This document shows positions 22,440 to 32,680 of a DNA stretch of 64,000 nucleotides, piece after piece (the stretch's first letter is position 1; each line of letters starts with the position of its first letter). The translations under genes and the position numbers were made by a program. This DNA comes from Diphasiastrum complanatum. Taxonomy: Eukaryota; Streptophyta; Lycopodiopsida; Lycopodiales; Lycopodiaceae. Under the pieces are notes generated by a model, which did not search any database, had not been told where the DNA came from, and saw only the letters and a program-made list of their open reading frames with translations. The stretch covers positions 12,447,315-12,511,314 of the forward strand of contig CM055098.1 in the NCBI GenBank assembly GCA_029204225.1, written 5' to 3'.

Positions 22440-22894
22440 GAGTGACTTAGGAGACACCAAAAATCTTTTGCCCCTTTTAGGGAGCAAGTACTAAGGGGTG
22501 TGAGATAGAAGGCATTTTTTGTTTGAAAACCAACTTTGCTTACGCAGCATTGCCACCTAAACAACTAAGGGACCTGGTGTGAAATTTTAGCAGGTCATCA
22601 AAATAAGTTTTTGACATTGCCATTGTTCTCAAAATACTCCTTTTACCCTAAGGTTGCAGTTTTAGAGAGTTTTGAGATGGCGAACATGGGAGAGTCTGTG
22701 AAAACTTTTTACACTTGGTGTGTGTGAACCTAGGACCTCCCCCATTCTAGTGCGGTACTCTACCATTGAGCTACTCATCCATTTGTGTTCCTAGAGTGTT
22801 GTGCAAGGGCTATAGTCTTGACACTTTCTAAGACTCCCCCTCAAGGCATAGCCCTTTTTAGCTACTGTCCGCCTAGACCACACCAACAACCATG
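22440..22894 (-). other. 5' leader of a minus-strand LTR element
   Basis: This noncoding minus-strand sequence lies directly downstream of a PBS (22906-22895). It contains a purine tract (TTGAGGGGGAGTCT, minus, near 22836) and a tRNA-like segment. No Gag frame is recognisable before it meets the decayed Copia at about 22400. Confidence 0.4.
22715..22780 (-). tRNA. tRNA-like sequence (probable pseudogene or SINE head)
   Basis: The minus strand reads GGATGAGTAGCTCAATGGTA then GAG, a good D-arm/A-box form. After a G-rich anticodon-arm region it has AGGTTCACACAC in the position of the T-arm/B-box. The anticodon and acceptor stems do not pair cleanly, so a functional tRNA is unlikely. A tRNA-derived repeat or decayed tRNA copy is more probable. 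Confidence 0.35.
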
Positions 22895-22906
22895 GCTCTG
22901 ATACCA
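22895..22906 (-). other. Primer binding site (minus)
   Basis: The minus strand reads TGGTATCAGAGC exactly, abutting the LTR that ends at 22907. Confidence 0.85.
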
Positions 22907-23594
22907 TGTGAAAGTATAATACTTTAGGACCATAAATGGATCTTATAAATATCCACAAGAGTGATTGTGTACTTTCTTAACAATCTATCAAAAAACTAGT
23001 CATCAAAAAGTTGATCTAGATTGGCAATCTGACAAACAACAAGCTTTGACAATCAAATCATTAAACATAAACACAAATATGAGTTGGCATGTGTGAAGAG
23101 CAGCGTACTGTATGGCCTGTCAATAGTGTTTGAAGTACAATAAGTCTTGGTTTCATTTGGATCACAGAGAATCAATGTACATGGAGAGCAAACTCGAGAT
23201 TGCCAATAAGCTCCAAAAATAATCTATCTTCTCACTATGGGAGCTTGAAATACATAGCTAAAGTGACTTCCTTTGTAAAGTTAGGTGAATTTTCAGCATG
23301 TAATAAAGGATTTAACTCAGCCTTTTTTCCCTAAAATGAAACCCTAGTCTATTTCCTAGAGCCATGCTTGGTAGGTAGATGGTTGGTCAAAATCTCATCA
23401 CAAATCAAGGGGTAGGTCCTATAATGTAGGGATCTCTACCAAATAGACACAACCATCACTCTTGACTCGACCTAACCTACATTAGGAGTGGATTTCCACA
23501 TGGCATTTTGGCCTCACATGTGTGGAATCCAATTATGTACAAAATTTACATTATACTACATGGCTAAATTTGCCAATATAGGCAATTTTTCACA
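22907..23594 (-). repeat. LTR with PPT on one side and PBS on the other
   Basis: This 688-bp LTR has inverted termini TGTGAAAAATTG (minus start at 23594) and TTTCACA (minus end at 22907). In minus orientation it is preceded by a purine tract GAGGAGGAG (23603-23595) and followed immediately by a PBS. One LTR therefore serves as a 3' LTR for the fragment at 23605-23880 and as a 5' LTR for the leader at 22440-22894. Confidence 0.8.
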
Positions 23595-23604
23595 CTCCTC
23601 CTCA

Positions 23605-23880
23605 AATCTAGCCTTGGAAATTATGATGCTTCTATCAATCACTCCAATTGATCTTGAGGAAGATTCACAAGATCCCAAGTATGATTCTCAATGAGAGCAT
23701 CATACTCTACTTGCATAGCATCCATCCAACTCTTAGATTTACAAGCATCTTCATAGCATGTTGGTTCATCTAACATTGAAGTAAGAAAAGTGTAAGAGGT
23801 GAAAGATGATGTGCCTTTCCTTTGATCACCTTTGCTTGAGGTGGATCCTCAAGTTCTTCATCACATTGAAGCCCCAAGAC
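23605..23880 (-). pseudogene. Copia integrase-RT linker and RT start fragment
   Basis: The minus strand encodes, in pieces, a linker (EDPPQAKVIKGKAHH) and the conserved RT beginning (CKSKSWMDAMQVEYDALIEN, about 23690-23745). After about 30 more codons it runs into the PPT of the LTR at 22907-23594, so the whole RT core and RNase H have been deleted. Confidence 0.7.
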
Positions 23881-23889
23881 ACGGTTTGA

Positions 23890-25999
23890 AGCCTACTATG
23901 GTTATAAACCAAGTTTGAAACACCTACGTGTCTTTGGATGTCTCTGTTATGCACAAGTGCCATCTAATCTGAGGAAGAAGCTGGACCCAGTAAGCTGTAA
24001 AAGCATCTTCATCAGCTATTCAACTTCACACAAGGCATATTGTGTTTACGATGTGGTTACGGGCCAGATCTCGGTCAGTCGTGATGTTGTCTTCGGAAGA
24101 CAAATAACCAATACAAGAAGAGACTGTCATAGCAGCTCCACCTTCCAGCGATAGGCTACGACCTACAATTGTTTATACAATGGAGTTCGTCCCAATGGCT
24201 CCACTTACCATCGATGGGCCTAGACCCACAATCGTTCAACTGCAAAATACTACGATGCCAATCATTCACCAAGGAGAATCGTCTGATCAAGCACCTGCAG
24301 TTCAAAGATCTGTGAGACAATAACAGCAGCCTGATCGCTTCATCCCTCAAGCTTTCATCAATCATGATGAACCTGCCACCATAGCAGAAGCACCTTCAAT
24401 GCCCGATGCAGAAAAATGGAAAGCTACCATGGACGCTGAGTATCAATCTCTAATGAAGCACAAGACTTGGAGTCTTGTCATTCCTCCTACAAGTGTTAAG
24501 CCAATTGATTCTAAATGGATCTTTAAGCTGAAGCTTAAGCCGGATGGATCTATATCCAAATGGAAAGCCAGATTGGTGGTTAAAGGCTTTGAACAAGTAT
24601 TATGGAATAGACTACACTGAGACCTTTAGTCCAGTAGTAAAACATCAGTCTATTCGTACTCTATTGGCTATATCTGCTGCAGAAGATCTGGATATTCACC
24701 ATATGAATGTCTAGATGGCATTCCTACATGGATACATACAAGAAGATGTCTAGATCTATCAACCAGAAGGGTTCATCCCTCAAGGCAAGGAACATCTACT
24801 ATGCAAATTGCACAAGGCATTATATGGTCTAAAGCAAGCTCCAAGGGCCTGGTATGATAGAATAAGTTGTTTCTTGTTGCATCACGACTTTACTTCCTAC
24901 ACCGTAGATTCAAATGTGTATCTAAAACTAAAGGGGCCAAGTTATGTTATAATAGCACTATACGTTGATGATTCCCTAACCATCAGCAATTCAAATCAGT
25001 TGCTGCAAGAAATTAAGTCCTTCTTCTCATCAGAGTTTGAGATGATTGATTTAGGTCTAGTCCATTACCTACTTGGAATGGAGATTCACAGAGATCGCGC
25101 GAGCAGAAGGATCACCATAAGCCAACAATCCTACCTAATTAATGTACTTCGAAGATATGGCATGGAAGATTGCAAGCCCATAGACACTCCTATGGATCCA
25201 GGATGCAAGCTATCCAAAGACATGTGCCCCAGAACAAAGGCAAATCAGCAAGAAATACGCAATTACCCTTATCAGTCTATCATACATTCTCTCATGTACT
25301 CTATGATTTGCACACGACCTGATCTAGCATATGCTCTAAGCATGTTGTCACAATTCATGTCCAATCCAGGCCTACAACATTGGAAAGCTCTACAAAGAGT
25401 TCTGAAGTACATTCAATCCTCAAAGCACTATGCCTTGAGTTACAATAGAAATACAGAAGTTGCACTCTCATTGATTACCTATTCTGATTCAGACTGGGTA
25501 AGAGACGTAGATAGCAAAAAATCCACTTCTAGCTAATTTGCTTTCTTGCAGGAGGATCCATTTCATCTACATTTGCTTTCTTGCAGGAGGACCCATTTCA
25601 TGGAATAGCAGGAAGCAAAAATGCATTTCATTATCCTCCATGGAATTAGAATATGTCACAGCTACATCAGCAGTGAAGGAGATTCTATGGCTTAGAAGAC
25701 TACTACAGGATCTGAGATTCTCACAAATTGGTCCAACCATAATCCAGTCGAAAATTAGAGTTGTATAGCTCTGTCATTGAACCAACGGACTCACACAAGG
25801 ACCAAACATATAGAGGTTCAACTTCATTTTCTCAGAGAGAAGGTTCAAAACGAAGACGTTGCACTAAGTTACTATCACACAGACAGTATGTTGGCTGACA
25901 TTTGAACAAAACCATTGTCAAAAAACAAACATTCTACTCTAATAGAATTGTTAAATCTCAATTTGAGTCCAGATTCATAGCATCAAGCTTAAGGGGGAG
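23890..25999 (+). pseudogene. Copia B: integrase C-terminus, RT and RNase H
   Basis: The order is integrase C-terminus (LKHLRVFGCLCYAQVP, 23915-23965), linker, then RT from KWKATMDAEYQSLMKHKTWS (24414). RT continues through KARLVVKGFEQ, a frameshift near 24600 and stops at 24713 and 24751. The intact stretch 24808-25536 holds LYGLKQAPRAWYDR and the catalytic YVDD (about 24961-24972). RNase H follows (YSDSDWVRDVDSKKSTSS) with a stop caused near a small duplication at 25537-25604. PPT AGGGGGAG precedes the LTR at 26000. The 5' half of the element is missing. Confidence 0.9.
25537..25604 (+). repeat. 34-bp tandem duplication inside RNase H
   Basis: TTTGCTTTCTTGCAGGAGGA occurs at 25538 and again at 25572, each followed by a CCCATTTCAT-like tail. 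Together with the adjacent TAA it interrupts the RNase H frame of Copia B. Confidence 0.9.
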
Positions 26000-26460
26000 T
26001 GTTGGAATTCTAATCTTCTCCTACTCATCCCTTCGGCCTCCTTCTACTCTCAAGAATTCTATCTCTCGGAATCGGTCTGCAAAAATACACGCAAAGTAAG
26101 AAACAGTCAGAACCGCAAACTAGCCTACGATCTGACCAAAGGGATCCGTTAAATCAATCTTTACAGATAAGCACAACTAAAACCGCAAGAAATCGCAAAC
26201 CGCAAGGGAGTCGTTAAAACCTGTAGGTTACCATCTACGAGCACTTGCGGAATCCCGTCGACCACCACAAGTGACCTTCTTACAATCTCCTATGAATGAC
26301 CAGAGTCAACTCTCCTCAACCATTTTTAAACGTAAGCAACCTACTTATGGTTATCAATGAAGTCGACCAGCAACGATGATTTACGAGTTCCTACGAAGTC
26401 AACTAACAACGGTTGACTCATCTCATCGTTTAGCTCCATAAGTTATCACTTACGATTATC
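26000..26460 (+). repeat. 3' LTR of Copia B, left part
   Basis: It begins TGTTGGAATTCTAATC directly after the PPT. It is interrupted at 26460/26461 by the non-autonomous element C and resumes at 32038. Confidence 0.88.
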
Positions 26461-27107
26461 TGTGAAAATTGTCAACATTTCCTTGTCTAGTTTTAGGCCA
26501 AAATTGCTAAAAATGGCACATAGTTTAGGATCTGACTTTTCACACGTGTGAAACAGGTCTAGATATTTTTAGTAAGTGTATTTTTTCAGTATGAAGAAGT
26601 GTCAAACTTCAAGACCTTCGAAATGAGTCCATTTTCATGTATTTTGGACATATATGCCAATTTTACCTATATAGGGCATATTTTAGGTAAGGAGGGTCTA
26701 GAGAGAGGAGAGAGAGTCATCTCTCTCAGCTATATATAGCAGGTAGGCCGTGGAGAAACAGGTTGGAGCAGATCCATTGTATTCATTTGCTTAATGAGAG
26801 ATTTTTCTATTGGGTTCTCCTTCCATTGTTGGCATTGTGTAGTGATTGAGTTCAAGCTTTGTGTGTATGATCTTAGGTGCTTTCCAAAAGTAATAGGCTG
26901 ATGTATTATGGACTGTATAATGCTATTTTGGGCCGCACTTGATGTTTATGGAAGTTTCCATTTGTGATAAATGCTTTTTGATCAAGTTCTTTGCATTCTA
27001 GGTAGCATAGAATGTGTTGCCAATTCCTAGCTTATGTAGTTTGGAGTGCAAGCATTCAAGCCAATGATCTTGGAGTTTAGATCCACTTAGGATCTGTATT
27101 TTTCACA
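26461..27107 (+). repeat. 5' LTR of element C
   Basis: TGTGAAAATT...TTTTTCACA, 647 bp, with inverted ends TGTGAAAA/TTTTCACA. A perfect palindrome TTTCACACGTGTGAAA (26538-26553) contains a CACGTG G-box core. TATATATA at 26731-26738 is a likely TATA box, with AGAGAGAG tracts just upstream. Confidence 0.95.
26538..26553. promoter_or_regulatory. G-box palindrome in the element C LTR
   Basis: TTTCACACGTGTGAAA is a perfect 16-bp palindrome around CACGTG, the core bound by plant bZIP and bHLH factors. It lies about 190 bp upstream of the candidate TATA box. A second copy is in the 3' LTR at 31463-31478. Confidence 0.6.
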
Positions 27108-27119
27108 TGGTATCAGAGC
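27108..27119 (+). other. Primer binding site of element C
   Basis: TGGTATCAGAGC, exact initiator tRNA-Met complement, abuts the 5' LTR end. Confidence 0.95.
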
Positions 27120-28279
27120 TGGTTGGCTTCTATTTACAGTAAGTATTCCATTTTTGGTGATATTTGGATGTTTGATCAAGTTCTAGCATGATTTTGCATT
27201 GCTTTGTTGATCAAATCTTACTAACCTTTGTTTTGTGAGTTGAACTTGTGGATCAAAAGCATATTTCAGGTCTATTGAAGATCAGAGGCTGAAAAGAAAC
27301 TATTTTGGATCAGATCATAACACCTAATCATTTGTGATTGTGAGGCTTGTGCATATTCAATACTAACAATGTTCTTTTCAATCCTATTGTTGACAATCTC
27401 CATTCTTGGATGAACACTCTCCTTAAGTGGATGAAACTTCTCCTTAAGTGGATGACAAATGCTCTTTTGAGTGAGTTGTAATTCTCCTAAAGGCTGAGCA
27501 AAGCTCCCATTTGGATGAAAGATCCCCTTTTTTGGGTGAACATATTGTAAGCTCCATTGTGAAGAGCATATTGTAAAGATTGTCATCAATTTTGGCATAA
27601 TTTTTGGTGTACTTTGTTGAGCATGTAAGTAACTCTCCTTATGTAATTTGATTGGAGCATTTGCTGGAAGGTGTTAACCATTATGCAAGTGTGTTTTCAG
27701 GTTCTTAACAGGTTGAGGAACATTCTCATGTGAAGTGATCTTAGATCTACATCTAAACACCAAGATTTGACAAGATAGTGAAGCTAGTCTTGTGATTCAC
27801 TAAGTGTGCTCATTCATTCACCTCTAAATCTTGTATTTATCACTTGCTGGAGTTTATAAACTTTTAGAAGTGTGGTTTACATGTGGTTTTACAGGTTGAA
27901 TCAATATCTTAGTGTGTTGATCATATGTTGATCAAGTTTGTTCATTACTAGGTAATCTTGGCATCCTAGTTTTGGGTATTTTCTAAGAATGCAAGTAACT
28001 CTTCACACCATAACTTGATTTGGTCACTTGCTGGAAAGTTTGAGAGCTTAAGCAAGAGTGTGTTCAGGTTGGTTTGATTTTGTAATCCATTCTTAGTGTG
28101 TGCAAAGTGTTGCATGTGTTTCAATCTTCCTTTCTATGCTTGGAAACCATCTAGGTTCAAGATAGAAGTGTTTTAGGGTCCTAAATCTTCATAGATCTCT
28201 TTATCTATCATTTGTTGAGAGAAAAGTGAGTGCTAAGTGCTTTAGGACAAAACCTAAAAGTTGAAGAAACATTAGAATC
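27120..28279 (+). other. Leader of element C with triplicated ~90-bp module
   Basis: Noncoding leader between PBS and Gag. Related modules sit at about 27627-27715, 27815-27902 and 27989-28075. Each has a CACTTGCTGGA-like segment and ends at a splice-acceptor-like tract such as TGTTTTCAGGTT, TTTTACAGGTT or GTGTTCAGGTT. A separate cluster at 27405-27545 repeats a CTTAAGTGGATGA-like motif. These could carry splicing or packaging signals, which is inference. Confidence 0.6.
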
Positions 28280-31200
28280 ATGGCTTCCAATGGTGGGATC
28301 ATGCTAGAGTCTAGTGAAAGGTTGAGTTCATCAAACTACTCTACTTGGAAAGTGAGGATGGAGTCCTTACTTGAGTTGAATGAACTCATGGACATAGTTG
28401 CAGAAATTGAAGAGAGACCTCTCACACTTCAAGAGCAACAAAGGTTTGATAAGAAGGCCAAAAGGGCTCTTCATATCATTAAAATGAATGTTACAAATGA
28501 ACTTCTCAAGGAAGTTGGAAAGTGTCAAAGTGCAAGTGAGGCATGGAATGTCTTAAAGAAGCTCTTTGAATCAAAGTCCACATCTAGGGTATTGACCCTA
28601 AGGAGACAAATATTTTCTAGTAGGCAAAGAGAGGGTGAAAGTGCTCATGCATTTATCTTGAGAGTTAAGTCCCTAAGTGATGATTTAGCATGCATTGATG
28701 AGAACATAAAAGATGGTGAAATAGTCCAAGTTATGTTGAATGGTTTGCTAAATGAACATGCTAACCTTGTGCAAAGTTTTGCCATTCAAAGAGTCTTGCC
28801 AAGTGTGGTTGACTTGCAAGAAATCTTATTGGCTGAAGAACATAGGTTGCAATCAAAGCTTGATGGTGCATCCTTGCAAGGTGGAGGTGAAGAGGCTTTC
28901 TTCACAAAAGGCAAATTCAAGGGCAAAGGTAAAGGCAAAGGGAAATGGTCCAAAGGTGGTAACTTTGATCATGATGATCACTCTTCCTCTTCCTCTTCTA
29001 CTAAGAACAATAAGTCAAAGTTCAAGTGCTTTTATTGTGGGATAAAAGGACATTTTGCAAATGAATGCCATAAGAAACAAAATGCTAGATCTAGGTTGAG
29101 ATCTAATGTACTTCTTGGAGATGATAATTGTTGTGCTAACTTGGCAAGCTTTGGTGAATCTATGGTCAATTTTTTGGATCCATTGGATCTTGAAGATGCA
29201 CTAGTGTTACCTACTAGTCATATGGAGTCATGTGGAGCTATATTAGCATCATGTTTGTACTCTTCTACTCATGGACTTCCAAGGCTTGTTGGTTCTTCAA
29301 TGGTGCTAGATGGCAAGTGCAAAAATGGAAAAGGTAAGGAAGGAGCTAACTTCATCAATGGAGTTGATGAAGATTCTTCTTTGGAAGTGATTGTTGCTAA
29401 TGACTTGTTTGTTCATATGGAAAAAGATGGAGATGCTAAGTGTCATTCTTTGCAAGAAGATGGTTGTTCTTCTAATTCTTTTCATATTGATGTATGTAAT
29501 CATGTGGGAAAAGATGATGGTGCTTTGAGCATGCTTGAAGGAAATGGTTCTTTTACATCTTTTTGTGATAAAGTCATTTGTGCAACAAGTGGTGTCACAT
29601 TTCTTCATAAAAAGAGTAGATCAAAGGTTTCTATCATGAGACTTGGTGAGGGAGATCACAAGTCAAAAGGAAGAGAAGTATGTGAAGTGTTCAAAGTAGG
29701 ATGTACTTTGAATGATGTTTTTATGAACGATAGTGAGGAAGAATCATTATCATATGACTCATTACCTAAATCATTGAGTAGAAGTTCATGTTTGAAAAGA
29801 GAGAGTACTTCAATCACTCTTATGTTGAAGGTACTAAGGATTCTTTTCTTGGCTTCTAATATTCAAGAGTCTTCTACTTCTTATGGTGCAACTATCAAGA
29901 GGGAGGTTTCTAACTTTTGTGGTGCTAGCATTAAGAGGGAGTCTTGTGAAGGAAAGGGCAATGGAAGAGTGGTTCTTGGGAAGATCCAAAGCATGGATCT
30001 AACATCTCTTCATCAACTCAAAGCATTCTATGATTGTGGTGGATTGTTCATTCATGGTCAAGATGGCAAAAGGTTGGTTGAAGAAGACTACATGGAGCAA
30101 CTCAAGTGGCAACTTCTTCAAGGCAAGGGAGATATCATTGGTGAGCTTATTGAGGTTTGTTATGAACTCAAGAGGGCTGTTTTGATTAGGTTTGATACTC
30201 ATCTTCACCTACTCTACTTCATGTTAAATGGAAATGTTGGAATCTATCTTTTGGTTTATGATGGTGGCATTGTTTTCACTAACTATAGTGAAGGGTCAAA
30301 TTTGAGCATTGATGAGATCTTGTGGGATCTTAATCATGTGTTTGAGAGGGAGTATCTTCAGAGTTTCAGATCTGAAGATGTTCACATATGCAAGATCTTT
30401 GATGTCTTATTGGAAGATCAAGAGGTTGATCTTGGATTGCTTCATCAACACCAAGAGACAAGTGGCAATTCGAAGCTAGTGAAAAGCATCAAAGAAGAGA
30501 CAAATGGTCAAGGCATTTTGGATCTGTTTTTACAGGTTCTTGAAGGTTCAAGTAAGGTCTTTGGAGCTGCAAGGAAGTGTCTTCTTACTCTACCTCACTT
30601 GCCTAATCTCATGTATGAACATTGTTATGTCAATGTGTTGAAATTGTCAAATTTCAATAAAACTAGTTCCATAGTTTTGCATCCTTTGGATCTTGGAGAT
30701 GGAATAGTTATCATTGCTGGTTTGTATGATCAAGTACATGAATTCATTCAGATCTTGAAAGGTATTGAAGTGGTCAATATGTTTTCTTTTGAACAAAGTT
30801 CAAGATCTAGTATTCTAGTGTTGGCAAATTGGCAACTTGTTGACATTGTAGGATCAAGCGTTGTGTGCAAATCTTGTGGAGGTACTTCAAGTATTTCAAG
30901 TTCAGGTTTTGGTCATTCAAATGGAGTAGGGAACACATCTTTTTGGCATTCATTCACTCAAAGGCTTTCATGGATTGAAGATCTACAAAGGCAAGGTGGT
31001 GATGGAAGTTCATTCATGGAGATACATGTTGCATTCACTATATGTATAGTGAAATGTGGAGGAGGCATGCAAACACTTGTTGATCACTTTCATTTACAAC
31101 TTGTTTGCTGCTATTTTACAGAGAAACCAGAGATGGATACATGGAGGAATTCATTAATTGAGATTCTATGTTCTTTTACATGTACCATTTTTATGATTCT

Positions 31201-31372
31201 ATGTAAAATTGATGTAAGAAATAGTGAAGCATCCTATATGGACACTATTATCTATATCAATTATGTTGTGTCCTATTTTGTACATATTAGGATCCTTGAG
31301 AAGAGATCTATTCTGATGATGGAGATCATTCTTAAGTTGGAACAAAGTAGTGTTGTAAAACTAGCAAGTTAA
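28280..31372 (+). CDS. Gag fused to large unknown region (element C ORF, 1030 aa)
   Basis: A single uninterrupted frame from ATG 28280 to TAA 31370-31372. Residues about 1-190 form a Copia Gag (UBN2 type) with NYSTWKVRMESLL near the start and AWNVLKKLFESKS around 90-105. A Lys/Gly/Ser-rich tract leads to the zinc knuckle CFYCGIKGHFANEC (about 250-263). After this, where DSGA protease, HHCC integrase and YVDD RT would follow, none is found. Instead ~760 residues of unrecognised sequence follow: a polar, Asp/Ser-rich part (about 270-570), a more compact part (about 575-870) containing LYFMLNGNVGIYLLVYDGG and HPLDLGDGIVIIAGLYDQ, then a hydrophobic tail. A homologue of the second part is at 46379-46600. 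The Gag presumably forms particles, and the unknown region might aid packaging or hijacking of helper enzymes. That role is speculation. Codon use looks uniform across the frame. Confidence 0.9.
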   Translation: MASNGGIMLESSERLSSSNYSTWKVRMESLLELNELMDIVAEIEERPLTLQEQQRFDKKAKRALHIIKMNVTNELLKEVGKCQSASEAWNVLKKLFESKSTSRVLTLRRQIFSSRQREGESAHAFILRVKSLSDDLACIDENIKDGEIVQVMLNGLLNEHANLVQSFAIQRVLPSVVDLQEILLAEEHRLQSKLDGASLQGGGEEAFFTKGKFKGKGKGKGKWSKGGNFDHDDHSSSSSSTKNNKSKFKCFYCGIKGHFANECHKKQNARSRLRSNVLLGDDNCCANLASFGESMVNFLDPLDLEDALVLPTSHMESCGAILASCLYSSTHGLPRLVGSSMVLDGKCKNGKGKEGANFINGVDEDSSLEVIVANDLFVHMEKDGDAKCHSLQEDGCSSNSFHIDVCNHVGKDDGALSMLEGNGSFTSFCDKVICATSGVTFLHKKSRSKVSIMRLGEGDHKSKGREVCEVFKVGCTLNDVFMNDSEEESLSYDSLPKSLSRSSCLKRESTSITLMLKVLRILFLASNIQESSTSYGATIKREVSNFCGASIKRESCEGKGNGRVVLGKIQSMDLTSLHQLKAFYDCGGLFIHGQDGKRLVEEDYMEQLKWQLLQGKGDIIGELIEVCYELKRAVLIRFDTHLHLLYFMLNGNVGIYLLVYDGGIVFTNYSEGSNLSIDEILWDLNHVFEREYLQSFRSEDVHICKIFDVLLEDQEVDLGLLHQHQETSGNSKLVKSIKEETNGQGILDLFLQVLEGSSKVFGAARKCLLTLPHLPNLMYEHCYVNVLKLSNFNKTSSIVLHPLDLGDGIVIIAGLYDQVHEFIQILKGIEVVNMFSFEQSSRSSILVLANWQLVDIVGSSVVCKSCGGTSSISSSGFGHSNGVGNTSFWHSFTQRLSWIEDLQRQGGDGSSFMEIHVAFTICIVKCGGGMQTLVDHFHLQLVCCYFTEKPEMDTWRNSLIEILCSFTCTIFMILCKIDVRNSEASYMDTIIYINYVVSYFVHIRILEKRSILMMEIILKLEQSSVVKLAS

Positions 31373-31375
31373 GTT

Positions 31376-31385
31376 GAAGAGGGAG
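31376..31385 (+). other. Polypurine tract of element C
   Basis: GAAGAGGGAG lies immediately before the 3' LTR TG at 31386 and four bases after the stop codon. Confidence 0.9.
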
Positions 31386-32032
31386 TGTGAAAATTGTCAA
31401 CATTTCCTTGTCTAGTTTTAGGCCAAAATTGCTAAAAATGGCACATAGTTTAGGATCTGACTTTTCACACGTGTGAAACAGGTCTAGATATTTTTAGTAA
31501 GTGTATTTTTTCAGTATGAAGAAGTGTCAAACTTCAAGACCTTCGAAATGAGTCCATTTTCATGTATTTTGGACATATATGCCAATTTTACCTATATAGG
31601 GCATATTTTAGGTAAGGAGGGTCTAGAGAGAGGAGAGAGAGTCATCTCTCTCAGCTATATATAGCAGGTAGGCCGTGGAGAAACAGGTTGGAGCAGATCC
31701 ATTGTATTCATTTGCTTAATGAGAGATTTTTCTATTGGGTTCTCCTTCCATTGTTGGCATTGTGTAGTGATTGAGTTCAAGCTTTGTGTGTATGATCTTA
31801 GGTGCTTTCCAAAAGTAATAGGCTGATGTATTATGGACTGTATAATGCTATTTTGGGCCGCACTTGATGTTTATGGAAGTTTCCATTTGTGATAAATGCT
31901 TTTTGATCAAGTTCTTTGCATTCTAGGTAGCATAGAATGTGTTGCCAATTCCTAGCTTATGTAGTTTGGAGTGCAAGCATTCAAGCCAATGATCTTGGAG
32001 TTTAGATCCACTTAGGATCTGTATTTTTCACA
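31386..32032 (+). repeat. 3' LTR of element C
   Basis: 647 bp, read against 26461-27107 at a constant offset of 4925 with no difference noticed. The G-box palindrome and the TATA box (31656-31663) are retained. Confidence 0.95.
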
Positions 32033-32037
32033 TTATC

Positions 32038-32680
<643 letters not shown>

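Larger units (their letters stand above)
26461..32032 (+). mobile_element. Young non-autonomous Copia-type element C (LTR-Gag-unknown ORF-LTR)
   Basis: A complete LTR element of 5572 bp lies inside the LTR of Copia B. Both LTRs are 647 bp and read as identical. The 5-bp target duplication TTATC is at 26456-26460 and 32033-32037. The order is LTR (26461-27107), PBS (27108-27119), a 1.16-kb leader, a single 1030-codon ORF (28280-31372), PPT GAAGAGGGAG (31376-31385) and LTR (31386-32032). The ORF has Gag but no protease, integrase, RT or RNase H, so movement must depend on enzymes from another element. Identical LTRs, an intact ORF and an exact target duplication point to a recent insertion. Confidence 0.95.

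Noticed and set aside
28280-31372. The long ORF considered as a host gene rather than a retroelement gene
   Set aside because: It is bounded by PBS and PPT between two matching LTRs with a target duplication and begins with a Copia Gag and zinc knuckle.
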